34,565 nt of DNA from Bacteroidota bacterium (GTDB lineage: Bacteria > Bacteroidota > Bacteroidia > Bacteroidales > VadinHA17): the NCBI GenBank assembly GCA_011374625.1, contig DRPN01000006.1, positions 1 through 34,565 of the forward strand, written 5' to 3'. Positions 26,058 through 34,111 of this stretch are shown here, in pieces; position 1 is the stretch's first letter; each line of letters starts with the position of its first letter. Under the pieces are notes generated by a model. It did not search any database and had not been told where the DNA came from. It saw only the letters and a program-made list of their open reading frames with translations. A program made the translations under genes and the position numbers.

Positions 26058-28040
26058 ATGGACAGAAACACCGTTGTTGGATTACTACTGATAGGATTAT
26101 TATTTGTCATTTTTAGCTATTATAACTCCAATCAAAGAAATAAAGCTTACGAACAAGAGCTTCATACAGCCGATTCACTATATCAGGTCCGGAAATACCA
26201 GCAGGCCAGGACATCATACCTGAAAGCTTTGGTTTACAAACCATCCGAGATCTATCCCCGGCGTAAGGTTATGCAGATCGATTCGTTACTTCAGGCAGAG
26301 CGTCCGGATACCCTGAAAAATAAAAATGCTTCAGATGCCTTGCAGAAAAACCTTGCCACTACTGAAAAGGAAAGACTTACCGACACAACTGCTGTGGTAT
26401 CCAAACAGGGTGAAATCCTCCCGACAGAAAAACAGAAATTTATAACGATTGAAAACGACCTGCTTAAAATCCGCCTGTCCACACTGGGAGGGATGGTTTA
26501 TTCGGCTGAACTTAAAAAATTTAAAACCTGGGATGGAAAGCCTGTTGTATTATTCCATGGAGACTCTACCGAATTCGGGTTTCGTTTCTTTACGAATGAT
26601 AACCAGCTGATAGATACCAAAAGACTCTTTTTCACACCGGTAACAGACACCGGAAATATTGTGGTAACTGACAGCAGTTATACGGCAATTCTCCGTCTGA
26701 AAGTGGGGGAAAATGAATACATGGATTACCGTTACACCATATTCCGCAACGAATATATGATCTATTTTGATGTGGATATGCACAGTATGGACAATCTGAT
26801 TGCCCGAAACCTGACGGATATCTCCCTGAAATGGAAGATATATATGCCCCAGCAGGAAAAAGGCAGAACCAATGAAGATTTTTATTCAACAATTAAGTTT
26901 AAATATTATCAGGATGTTGTGGACGGTTTGCCGATGCGAAGTAAAAAACCGGAATTATCCAAAGACATAACCACCAAACTTATCTGGGTGGCTTTTAAAG
27001 ACCAGTTTTTCTCATCAGTGATAATATCCGACTCTTTGCCGTTTCTGAACGGAACCATAAAATCCCTGAAGATGCCGGATGAATCTCCTTATTTCAGGGA
27101 ATGCGAAACCGAACTGAGTGTTCCATACCAGCCAAAGAAAGAACTTAGCTATCACATGAGAATGTATTTTGGCCCCAACCATTTCAAGACACTGAAAAAA
27201 TACGGCATGGACCTGCAAGATTTGGTTTTCCTGGGTAGAAATATTATCAGGTGGATCAACCAGTTTGTGATCATCCCTATTTTTAACTGGCTGAACCTGT
27301 ATATATCCAATTATGGGATCATTATTCTGCTGCTTACGTTGATCATCAAAACAGCACTCTTCCCGCTTACCTACAAGTCTTATGTCTCCCAGGCTAAGAT
27401 GAAAGTACTGAAGCCTTATATGGATGAGATCAATGCCAAATATCCGAAAAAAGAGGACGCCATGAAAAAGCAACAGGCTACCATGGCCCTTTACAAACGT
27501 GCCGGCATCAAACCGATGGGAGGGTGCCTGCCCATGATACTCCAGTTACCGATCCTGTATGCTATGTTCCGTTTCTTCCCGACATCCATAGAACTGAGGC
27601 AGCAAAGCTTCCTGTGGGCTCACGATCTTTCTACCTACGATTCCATCTTGCAGTTGCCTTTTGTCATACCCATGTATGGAGATCATGTCAGTCTGTTTAC
27701 CATTCTAATGACCGCCTCCACCATCATTACCATGAAAATCAACAGTCCGTCCGGTAGCTCGAGTCAGATGCCTGGAATGAAAGGAATGATGTATATTATG
27801 CCGATTACTTTTATGTTGTTTCTGAATAACTTTTCGGCAGCGCTGAACTATTACTATTTCCTGGCCAACCTGATCACCTTCGGACAGAACATGCTTGCCA
27901 AATCTTTTATAAAAGAAGAAGAGATTCTGAAAAAATTGAAAGAGAACAAGAACGTTCCGGTGAAAAAGTCCAAATGGCAACAGCGCATGGAAGAAGCAGC
28001 TAAAGCAAGAGGGTATCGTCCTCCTAAAAAGAGAAGATAA
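26058..28040 (+). CDS. yidC: Membrane protein insertase YidC with TPR-like N-terminal insertion
   Basis: 660 residues. It inserts and folds inner-membrane proteins. TM1 is at residues 5-22 (VVGLLLIGLLFVIFSYY). Residues 30-79 form a TPR-like helical hairpin, YEQELHTADSLYQVRKYQQA then RTSYLKALVYKPSEIYPRRK, unlike the low-complexity linker I expect there. The periplasmic beta domain covers about 120-380 (FITIENDLLKIRLSTLGG onward). The insertase core follows: WGLNLYISNYGIIILLLTLIIK-type TM region near 415-435, a cytoplasmic hairpin KMKVLKPYMDEINAKYPKK, GGCLPMILQLPILYAMFRFF and further TMs. The basic tail ends RPPKKRR. It starts 10 bp after pyrG. The insertase call is firm; the TPR reading is pattern-based. 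Confidence 0.93.
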   Translation: MDRNTVVGLLLIGLLFVIFSYYNSNQRNKAYEQELHTADSLYQVRKYQQARTSYLKALVYKPSEIYPRRKVMQIDSLLQAERPDTLKNKNASDALQKNLATTEKERLTDTTAVVSKQGEILPTEKQKFITIENDLLKIRLSTLGGMVYSAELKKFKTWDGKPVVLFHGDSTEFGFRFFTNDNQLIDTKRLFFTPVTDTGNIVVTDSSYTAILRLKVGENEYMDYRYTIFRNEYMIYFDVDMHSMDNLIARNLTDISLKWKIYMPQQEKGRTNEDFYSTIKFKYYQDVVDGLPMRSKKPELSKDITTKLIWVAFKDQFFSSVIISDSLPFLNGTIKSLKMPDESPYFRECETELSVPYQPKKELSYHMRMYFGPNHFKTLKKYGMDLQDLVFLGRNIIRWINQFVIIPIFNWLNLYISNYGIIILLLTLIIKTALFPLTYKSYVSQAKMKVLKPYMDEINAKYPKKEDAMKKQQATMALYKRAGIKPMGGCLPMILQLPILYAMFRFFPTSIELRQQSFLWAHDLSTYDSILQLPFVIPMYGDHVSLFTILMTASTIITMKINSPSGSSSQMPGMKGMMYIMPITFMLFLNNFSAALNYYYFLANLITFGQNMLAKSFIKEEEILKKLKENKNVPVKKSKWQQRMEEAAKARGYRPPKKRR

Positions 28041-28133
28041 TTTATGACTTATTTAATTTTTTTTGTAAGAGAGATAAAACTTATACTTTTTGTGTATTGA
28101 AAAAGATAATAACAAAATTTTAATTTTCAAATA

Positions 28134-29003
28134 GTGAGTATTCTGGTAAATAAAGATTCAAGAGTCCTGGTACAGGGATTTACAGGCAGTGAAGGCACCT
28201 TTCATGCCCGGCAAATGATCGAATATGGCACGCAGGTGGTCGGGGGGGTAACCCCGGGCAAGGGAGGACAGAAACATCTCAATCGGCCTGTTTTCAACAC
28301 GGTAAGAGAAGCTGTTGAGGAAACTGCCGCTGATGTGTCCATCATTTTTGTGCCACCGCCGTTTGCTGCCGACGCTATCATGGAAGCTGCTGACGCCGGA
28401 ATAAAAGTTTCCGTTGCCATTACCGAAGGGATACCTACGCAGGATATGGTGAAGGTAAAAGAATATTTGAAAGATCGTGAAACCCGCCTGATAGGCCCTA
28501 ATTGTCCGGGGATCATCACTGCCGAAGAAACCAAGATCGGCATCATGCCCGGCTTTATCTTCAGGAAAGGACCGGTGGGAGTTGTCTCCCGTTCCGGGAC
28601 ACTTACCTATGAGGCTGTAGACCAGATTACCAAGGCCGGCCTCGGACAGACCACAGCCATCGGTATCGGTGGAGATCCGATCATAGGGACATCTACCCTG
28701 GATGCCATCAAACTGTTTATGGAAGACCCGGATACTGAAGGAATAATTATGATCGGAGAGATCGGTGGAAGCATGGAAACGGATGCTGCCTATTGGGTGA
28801 AGGAACATGGAACCAAACCGGTGGTTGGATTTATCGCAGGACAAACAGCTCCCAAAGGAAGAAGAATGGGACATGCCGGAGCCATCATCGGTGGAAAAGC
28901 AGATACCGCCGCCGCCAAGATGAAGATCATGTCCGAATGCGGCATCCATGTGGTAGAATCCCCCGCTCATATCGGCGAAACCATAGCCAAACTGCTGAAA
29001 TAA
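28134..29003 (+). CDS. sucD: Succinyl-CoA ligase alpha subunit
   Basis: 289 residues; with SucC it interconverts succinyl-CoA and succinate with nucleoside-triphosphate formation in the TCA cycle. The CoA-binding domain begins [22 protein letters not shown] (two parts), PGKGGQKH follows, then GPNCPGII and [11 protein letters not shown]. The phospho-His loop is GHAGAIIGG. Start is GTG at 28134. It is 93 bp after yidC and 24 bp before the sirtuin gene. The partner sucC, commonly adjacent in other bacteria, is absent here and must be elsewhere. Confidence 0.94.
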   Translation: MSILVNKDSRVLVQGFTGSEGTFHARQMIEYGTQVVGGVTPGKGGQKHLNRPVFNTVREAVEETAADVSIIFVPPPFAADAIMEAADAGIKVSVAITEGIPTQDMVKVKEYLKDRETRLIGPNCPGIITAEETKIGIMPGFIFRKGPVGVVSRSGTLTYEAVDQITKAGLGQTTAIGIGGDPIIGTSTLDAIKLFMEDPDTEGIIMIGEIGGSMETDAAYWVKEHGTKPVVGFIAGQTAPKGRRMGHAGAIIGGKADTAAAKMKIMSECGIHVVESPAHIGETIAKLLK

Positions 29004-29027
29004 AAGGTATATCATAATTGTGCAGCC

Positions 29028-29771
29028 GTGGGAGCACTGGAAGAAGCCGTCAAAATACTGAAACAGTCATCGCATACCACCGCTTTTACCGGTGCGGGTA
29101 TTTCTGTAGAAAGCGGCATACCTCCTTTCAGAGGCGAAAACGGATTGTGGAGCAAGTACGACCCCATCGTTCTGGATATCGGGTATTTCCATGCTCATCC
29201 TGTAAAAGCATGGAAGGTGATCCGGGAAATTTTTTACGATTTTTTCGGAAAAGCAAAACCGAACCCCGCGCATTTTGCACTGGCAGAAATGGAAAAACGA
29301 GGCCTGCTGGAAGCTGTCATCACACAAAATATTGATAACCTACATCAGGAAGCCGGCAGTAAGAAGGTCTATGAGTACCACGGGAATTCACAACGGCTAC
29401 TCTGTCCGAAATGCAGAACCGTTTATCATCCCAAAGAGGTTGATCTGGCACACCTGCCGCCCCGTTGCAAAAACGACGGTGAAGTGCTGAAACCGGATTT
29501 TGTTTTCTTCGGCGAAGCGATACCTACGCGGGCAGCCGTCAAAGCGGAAGAAGAAGCACGCACCGCAGATGTTTTTCTTCTGATCGGCACAACCGGAGAA
29601 ATCATGCCGGCCTCCCTGATCCCGCAAATGGCCAAACAAAACGGGGCCAGGATCATTGAGATAAACCCCGATATTTCTGCATTTACTCATTCCATCACGG
29701 ATGTGTATATCCGTGGCAAGGCCGCGGAGGTAATGCCGGCGATCGCCGGTAAACTAGCCGGAAAATCTTAA
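29028..29771 (+). CDS. cobB: NAD-dependent protein deacylase (Sir2 family)
   Basis: 247 residues from GTG 29028. Sirtuins remove acyl groups from protein lysines using NAD. FTGAGISVESGIPPFRG lies at about 20-36, TQNIDNLH at about 99-106, the catalytic His118 is in YEYHGN, and GTTGEIMPAS and IEINPD follow. The zinc module has CPKC (Cys126, Cys129) and a third Cys147, but the position of the fourth is Asp150 (RCKNDG), so zinc binding may be altered. The YxxR pair that marks desuccinylases is not apparent in the segment FYDFFGKAKPNPAH, which favours deacetylase activity. It is probably cotranscribed with sucD. The symbol follows the bacterial family and does not imply orthology. Confidence 0.88.
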   Translation: MGALEEAVKILKQSSHTTAFTGAGISVESGIPPFRGENGLWSKYDPIVLDIGYFHAHPVKAWKVIREIFYDFFGKAKPNPAHFALAEMEKRGLLEAVITQNIDNLHQEAGSKKVYEYHGNSQRLLCPKCRTVYHPKEVDLAHLPPRCKNDGEVLKPDFVFFGEAIPTRAAVKAEEEARTADVFLLIGTTGEIMPASLIPQMAKQNGARIIEINPDISAFTHSITDVYIRGKAAEVMPAIAGKLAGKS

Positions 29772-30163
29772 TGACGTAAACATCTTTTCTCAGATTCTCA
29801 ATATCCTTGCGCAGAAAGGAGAAAAAAGATTGGTAAACCCAGTTTGCGCAGTAGAGATTTCGAAAAAATTTTCTATTGTGCACAGGCCCTAGGCCGTACT
29901 GGGTAAATCTCGACTTAGGAATTCACTGTTTTGGTGAAAAGCAAAAACAGATGAAATCCTTTGTCGTTCCGCAATAGAAAGCATTTTTGGTTTTCTATTG
30001 CGGAATTTTGGATAAATTTTATTTAGCAACCCTCCCGGATCGTTGATTTACCATAACCCCTGTCTCCCGAAAGGGTTTAGGTGGTACTTGAAAATCCACG
30101 GTATAAATTTCCATATTCGAAAATACTTGTTTATTTTGCCTGCTCAATCAAAAACGTATTACC
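29772..30163. other. 392-bp structured non-coding region before fabG
   Basis: No convincing gene is seen. Potential helices follow in series. ATCTTTTCTC pairs with GAG-AA-AAAAGAT (29782-29830). ACCCAGT (29837-29843) pairs with ACTGGGT (29898-29904), and GAGATTT (29854-29860) with AAATCTC (29905-29911); these cross, giving an H-type pseudoknot topology. A long imperfect stem joins 29917-29932 and 29944-29960. A perfect 14-bp stem joins 29967-29980 and 29992-30005. A TACCA..ACCC/GGGT..TGGTA hairpin lies at about 30049-30087. The order suggests a structured RNA or folded repeat element. It may include the end of the sucD-cobB transcript. Confidence 0.5.
29967..30005. repeat. Perfect 14-bp inverted repeat
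   Basis: TTCCGCAATAGAAA (29967-29980) and TTTCTATTGCGGAA (29992-30005) are exact reverse complements around an 11-nt loop. A related TTTCTATTG(T) segment lies about 120 bp upstream at 29870-29879. It could terminate transcription, although the T-rich stretch after it is short. Confidence 0.6.
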
Positions 30164-30910
30164 ATGGATTTATTAAAAGGAAAAACAGCAATTGTTACCG
30201 GAGCTGCCCGGGGTATAGGGCATGCCATTGCCATCCGTTTTGCACAGGAAGGGGCCAACATAGCCATCACCGACCTGGCAGTGGATGACAATGCCAGAGA
30301 GACGGTAAAAACCATTGAATCCTATGGTGTCAAAGCCAAAGCCTATGCTTCTGATGCCAGCGACTATTCACAAACGAATCAGGTGGTCAAAGCCATTGCA
30401 GAAGATTTTGGAAAAATAGATATCTTGGTGAACAATGCGGGGATCACCCGCGACACCTTGCTGATGCGAATGACCGAAGAACAGTGGGATCTGGTGATAA
30501 AAATCAACCTGAAGTCCGTATTCAACTTTACCAAGACTGTACAGCCTTATATGCTGAAACAACGCAGCGGCACGATTATCAGCATGAGCTCGGTGGTAGG
30601 AGTTAGCGGGAATGCCGGACAGGCCAATTATTCCGCTTCCAAAGCCGGTATCATCGGCTTTACAAAATCGGTGGCCAAGGAAGTGGGCTCAAGAGGCATC
30701 CGTTGCAATGCTATAGCCCCCGGATTTATAGATACGGAAATGACCAGAAAACTTCCTGAAGATGTGCGGAAGGCCTGGACCCAACAGATCCCCCTGCGAC
30801 GGGCCGGTCTGCCGGAAGATGTGGCCAATACGGCCCTGTTCCTCGCTTCCGATCTGTCTTCGTATGTCAGCGGGCAGGTCATTAACGTTTGTGGCGGCTT
30901 GAATACTTGA
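30164..30910 (+). CDS. fabG: 3-oxoacyl-ACP reductase
   Basis: 248-residue classical SDR of the FabG type, the NADPH-dependent beta-ketoacyl-ACP reductase of fatty-acid elongation. Motifs are TGAARGIGHA (cofactor loop), NNAGITRDTLLMRM, ISMSSVVGVSGNAGQANYSA with the catalytic Ser, YSASKAG with Tyr and Lys, and APGFIDTEMT. The NAGITRD-LLMRM segment is characteristic of FabG compared with other SDRs. It stands alone, preceded by a structured non-coding region and followed by a clear terminator. Confidence 0.9.
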   Translation: MDLLKGKTAIVTGAARGIGHAIAIRFAQEGANIAITDLAVDDNARETVKTIESYGVKAKAYASDASDYSQTNQVVKAIAEDFGKIDILVNNAGITRDTLLMRMTEEQWDLVIKINLKSVFNFTKTVQPYMLKQRSGTIISMSSVVGVSGNAGQANYSASKAGIIGFTKSVAKEVGSRGIRCNAIAPGFIDTEMTRKLPEDVRKAWTQQIPLRRAGLPEDVANTALFLASDLSSYVSGQVINVCGGLNT

Positions 30911-30942
30911 ACCATTTAGCTGCTTCACCTTTTTAGTTCATG

Positions 30943-30974
30943 AAATCCGTACCTTTTATATTACGGATTTTTTT
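30943..30974 (+). terminator. Intrinsic terminator of fabG
   Basis: AAATCCGTA (30943-30951) pairs with TACGGATTT (30962-30970), and the right arm runs into seven T residues (30968-30974). It lies 33 bp after the fabG stop. Confidence 0.85.
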
Positions 30975-31052
30975 CTCTTGTTTTTATTTTTTGTATCTTT
31001 TTCAATTCATAAAAAAACAAAATTTTTCAATATTCAGCCTGTTATTATGTAG

Positions 31053-31346
31053 CAAGTTCATTTAATCGCTTATGCTAAAATAGGCTGGAGAATTTATGAT
31101 TGTTTAGGAAAACAATCTATTTTTGAAAAACAATTAACCGGCTCAGCTGTATATTGAGATGGATGGTTCGACAAAAGAAGATATAGAAAAAAACTTCTCT
31201 CCATGCAGGTCACAGTGGAAGATGCCCCGCATCTTGCCGGGAGAAGATTTGTGGAATGCATTCTGCCGTCCTACCGGACAGAAGTCCGGCACTATTGCTA
31301 TTGCGGAGAAGGAAACCGGATATGCATAAAACGAAATAACAGGTGA
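31053..31346 (+). pseudogene. Possible degenerate coding remnant upstream of the lipoprotein gene
   Basis: One frame is open from 31053 except for a single TGA at 31155-31157. The first part contains GWRIYDCLGKQSIFEKQLTG, which resembles the C-terminal sorting or FlgD-like segments of secreted Bacteroidota proteins. After the TGA the frame runs on, with an ATG at 31203, for 47 codons to a TGA at 31344-31346. That stop overlaps the GTG start of the next gene by four bases (GTGA). I recognise no domain in the second part. It may be chance or a decayed gene; the remainder of the 432-bp gap (30911-31342) holds only the fabG terminator. Confidence 0.25.
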
Positions 31347-32386
31347 AAAGAATTGCATTTTTTATATCAATATGTGGCATTTTCCTGATGATGCTGACCA
31401 GCTGTTACAGCACAAAGGAAATTACCATACAGGTATTGCATCCACCTGATAAGATCGTCTTCAATACGCCGGAAAATCTGGTGCTGATCAACCGGATGTT
31501 ACGTGATCCCTCCCTGAAGGACACCTTGCACTTCAATGATCTTAAGATACCCTCAAAAATGTATCATGACCTCGAGTGGAAAGCTCTTTATGGATTTGCA
31601 GACGTTGCCTACGGTTCTCCCTGGGTGAAGAATGTGTTTTTTGATTCAGTCTTTGTGGACTCGGTTTCCATAAAAAGCAAACCCATGATAATTTCCTTTT
31701 CCGAGAGGGAAAATATGTTTAAAAAAGATCAAGCTAGGGTAGGGGTGGATCTGGCAAAAATAATTTTTTCAGATTCAATATATCGCTCACGCGAATTTGT
31801 GTATGGTGACAACCCGGATGATGTAGAAGGGGCATGGCTCACAGTTATCAACGTAGATCTCTTTGTAAAAGCCGATTGGTTTATCTACGAAGATAACAAA
31901 CCCTTCCCGATTGATACCACAAACCATACGAATGTTCTGAATCTGAACGGCGTAGGACGCTCTTACCACGAAGCCTTTGCCAACCTTCCTAATATCAGGG
32001 AAGCCATTGCCGATCTGGCATACCAGGCCGGACAACACCATGCCTACCATATCTTTCCTATCTGGGATGAAGTATCGCGTATTTACTTTACTAATACCAT
32101 GGATCAGAAAATGAAGGAGGCGGAAGATCTGGCGCAAAAAAACCAATGGATAAATGCCGCTGCAATATGGCGGGATATAACCCTTTCCAAAAATAAGAAA
32201 AAAGCCGCCTATGCAGCCTTTAATATGGCCCTGGCAAGTGAAATCAGCGATAAGCTGGACCTGACTGAATCATGGTTGAAACGATCCCTTGAATTGCATG
32301 ACAGCCCTATCACACGGAATTACTTGGAAATTATACGTGAAAGGCTGAAAGATTATAAAAAAATGAATCTGAAGACTTCGGAATAA
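31343..32386 (+). CDS. Bacteroidota lipoprotein with TPR-like C-terminus (DUF6340-like)
   Basis: 347 residues from GTG 31343. Signal peptide MKRIAFFISICGIFLMMLTSC ends in a lipobox with Cys21, in two runs here. The mature protein has a beta-rich N-terminal half, with conserved-looking DKIVFNTPENLVLINR and GWSYHEA-like GVGRSYHEAFANLPN. The helical C-terminal third (AEDLAQKNQWINAAAIWRD, then KAAYAAFNMALASEISD) has TPR-like spacing. It resembles the DUF6340 lipoproteins of Bacteroidales as I remember them; function unknown. The next gene, 53 bp downstream, encodes a membrane protease. An upstream short frame overlaps its start. Confidence 0.65.
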   Translation: MKRIAFFISICGIFLMMLTSCYSTKEITIQVLHPPDKIVFNTPENLVLINRMLRDPSLKDTLHFNDLKIPSKMYHDLEWKALYGFADVAYGSPWVKNVFFDSVFVDSVSIKSKPMIISFSERENMFKKDQARVGVDLAKIIFSDSIYRSREFVYGDNPDDVEGAWLTVINVDLFVKADWFIYEDNKPFPIDTTNHTNVLNLNGVGRSYHEAFANLPNIREAIADLAYQAGQHHAYHIFPIWDEVSRIYFTNTMDQKMKEAEDLAQKNQWINAAAIWRDITLSKNKKKAAYAAFNMALASEISDKLDLTESWLKRSLELHDSPITRNYLEIIRERLKDYKKMNLKTSE

Positions 32387-32439
32387 CCGGATTTGACAGG
32401 AAGTTGCTATTTTTGCCACCTTATTAATTCCGTTTCACC

Positions 32440-33729
32440 ATGTACAACACTATTTTTTATATTATTCTGGCTGTTCTTGTTTTCGATTTCCTGTTAGAAC
32501 GCTTTCTGGAATATCTGAATACCAAAGCTTGGAGCCCGGAGCTTCCGGAAGTCTTGAAAGGTATCTATGATGAAACCAAATACCACCGATCACAACAATA
32601 TTACAAGGCTAACCTTAAACTGGGTATTTTCTCTTCCACCTTATCGTTTTTACTGATCCTGATGATGCTTTTCTTCGGCGGCTTTGCCTGGGTGGATCAG
32701 TTAGCCCGCCATTTCGGAGAGAATGAGATCATCGTGTCTCTGGTTTTTTTCGGTTTACTGGGGCTGGCATTCGATCTGATCATGACCCCTTTCTCCCTTT
32801 ATGACACCTTCGTCATAGAAGAGAAATTCGGGTTCAACAAAACGACCTTAAAAACCTTTGTCTCCGATAAGCTCAAAGGCTGGTTACTGATCGCCCTTAT
32901 CGGGGGAGGACTGCTGGCTCTGATAATCTGGTTTTACCAACTCACCGGAAATTTATTCTGGATATGGGCTTGGATCCTGGCTGCTGTTTTCATGATCTTC
33001 CTCTCCATGTTTTATTCCTCGCTCATCGTCCCCTTGTTCAACAAGCAGACACCGCTGAAAGAAGGAGAACTAAAAAAGGCTATCTCCGATCTCTGCCATC
33101 GTGCCGGTTTTACGTTGAACAATGTCTATGTGATCGATGGTTCCAAACGTTCCACTAAAGCTAATGCTTATTTCAGCGGACTGGGAAAGAAAAAAAGGGT
33201 TGTCCTTTACGACACACTCATCAACGACCTTGAAACGGATGAGATCGTAGCTGTCCTGGCCCATGAAATCGGTCACTACAAGAAAAAACATACACTCACC
33301 GGCATCATGCTTTCTGTCCTGCAGACCGGATTGACTTTCTGGCTTTTTTCCCTTTTTGTGGGCAGTCCGCAGCTTTCACAGGCCCTGGGAGCAGAACAGT
33401 CTTCCTTTCATTTGGGCCTTATCGCTTTCGGGATCATTTTCTCACCCGTGTCCACCATCCTGGGACTGGGTTCAGCCATTTTGTCGCGCCGCCATGAGTT
33501 TCAGGCAGATGCCTTTGCCGCCGCCCACAGTGATGCCCGGAAACTGGGATCGGCACTGATTAAACTATCCGTTAATAATCTCAGCAATCTTACACCTCAT
33601 CCCTTGTACGTCTTTTTCCACTATTCTCACCCGCCATTGCTGGAACGACTCAGGGCACTGGGCATCAACAAGCTTCCTGACCACCCGGAGGAAAAGTATA
33701 AAAATTCAACTAGTAAGTGTAACGATTAA
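32440..33729 (+). CDS. M48 family (Ste24/CAAX-type) membrane zinc metalloprotease
   Basis: 429 residues with about six to seven hydrophobic segments. The N-terminal M48 region covers about 30-200 (YNTIFYIILAVLVFDFLLE, IYDETKYHRSQQYY, and YDTFVIEEKFGFNKTT typical of Ste24 enzymes). The active site is AHEIGHYKKKH (His275, Glu276, His279), and the third zinc ligand lies in RRHEFQADAFA near 350. PHPLYVFFHYSHPPLLERL is the conserved C-terminal segment. In bacteria the substrates are uncertain, since prenylated CAAX proteins are not expected; membrane-protein quality control is a reasonable guess. A hairpin follows the gene. Confidence 0.92.
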   Translation: MYNTIFYIILAVLVFDFLLERFLEYLNTKAWSPELPEVLKGIYDETKYHRSQQYYKANLKLGIFSSTLSFLLILMMLFFGGFAWVDQLARHFGENEIIVSLVFFGLLGLAFDLIMTPFSLYDTFVIEEKFGFNKTTLKTFVSDKLKGWLLIALIGGGLLALIIWFYQLTGNLFWIWAWILAAVFMIFLSMFYSSLIVPLFNKQTPLKEGELKKAISDLCHRAGFTLNNVYVIDGSKRSTKANAYFSGLGKKKRVVLYDTLINDLETDEIVAVLAHEIGHYKKKHTLTGIMLSVLQTGLTFWLFSLFVGSPQLSQALGAEQSSFHLGLIAFGIIFSPVSTILGLGSAILSRRHEFQADAFAAAHSDARKLGSALIKLSVNNLSNLTPHPLYVFFHYSHPPLLERLRALGINKLPDHPEEKYKNSTSKCND

Positions 33730-33732
33730 AGA

Positions 33733-33783
33733 TCAAAGATAAGTAAGCAAGCTCGCTTATCTTTGAAATGATAAAATTTTATC
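33733..33783. terminator. Hairpins after the M48 protease gene
   Basis: TCAAAGATAAG (33733-33743) pairs perfectly with CTTATCTTTGA (33756-33766) around a 12-nt loop. A 14-bp perfect palindrome GATAAAATTTTATC follows at 33770-33783. The first is a likely 3' end for the protease transcript, although without a T-run directly after it. Confidence 0.55.
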
Positions 33784-33789
33784 GTTCTG

Positions 33790-33821
33790 TTTGTCTATTT
33801 ACGCAGTTAATTATATTTTTG
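33790..33821 (+). promoter_or_regulatory. Promoter of the tRNA-Thr / tRNA-Gly genes
   Basis: TTTG (33790-33793), a 20-bp spacer and TATTTTTG (33814-33821) match the Bacteroidota consensus exactly. The start should be near 33828, a few nucleotides before the tRNA-Thr 5' end at 33835. Confidence 0.65.
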
Positions 33822-33834
33822 TCATCCGTTTTAC

Positions 33835-33907
33835 GCCTCCTTAGCTCAGTTGGTAGAGCGGCTCACTCGTAATGAGCAGGTCGTCGGTTCAAGTCCGATG
33901 GGAGGCT
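33835..33907 (+). tRNA. tRNA-Thr (CGT anticodon)
   Basis: A 73-nt cloverleaf with acceptor GCCTCCT/GGGAGGC, D-arm GCTC/GAGC and anticodon stem GCTCA/TGAGC. The loop CTCGTAA gives anticodon CGT (codon ACG), and the T-arm is GTCGG/CCGAT with a TTCAAGT loop. No CCA is encoded (CCG follows the discriminator T). Confidence 0.95.
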
Positions 33908-33986
33908 CCGGTGAGTTCGAAGGGTGGTTTTCTATACATGAAAGATAATAACTTTGAACTGATACCTTGAACGACGAACTGACTTT

Positions 33987-34058
33987 GCGGGAGTAGCTCA
34001 GTGGTAGAGCATCAGCTTCCCAAGCTGAGGGTCGCGGGTTCGATCCCCGTTTCCCGCT
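33987..34058 (+). tRNA. tRNA-Gly (CCC anticodon)
   Basis: A 72-nt cloverleaf with acceptor GCGGGAG/TTCCCGC, D-arm GCTC/GAGC, anticodon stem TCAGC/GCTGA, loop TTCCCAA (anticodon CCC, codon GGG) and T-arm GCGGG/CCCGT. CCA is not encoded. It is 79 bp after tRNA-Thr and likely cotranscribed. Its 3' half, from the anticodon loop onward, recurs downstream in two pieces (34361-34377 and 34445-34464), flanking a 67-bp insert. Confidence 0.95.
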
Positions 34059-34111
34059 CAATTATAACGGATCACAGAGCTTTTGTTGATCCTTTCTTTG
34101 ATTACACCAAG

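Noticed and set aside
28158-29015. 285-codon open frame antisense to sucD
   Set aside because: It is fully covered by the strongly conserved sucD gene and has no recognisable domain; long antisense frames arise from codon bias.
34001-34111. Extended GIY-YIG reading frame starting within tRNA-Gly (AGSIPVSRS-like translation)
   Set aside because: These codons are the tRNA gene itself. The GIY-YIG domain starts at ATG 34112.
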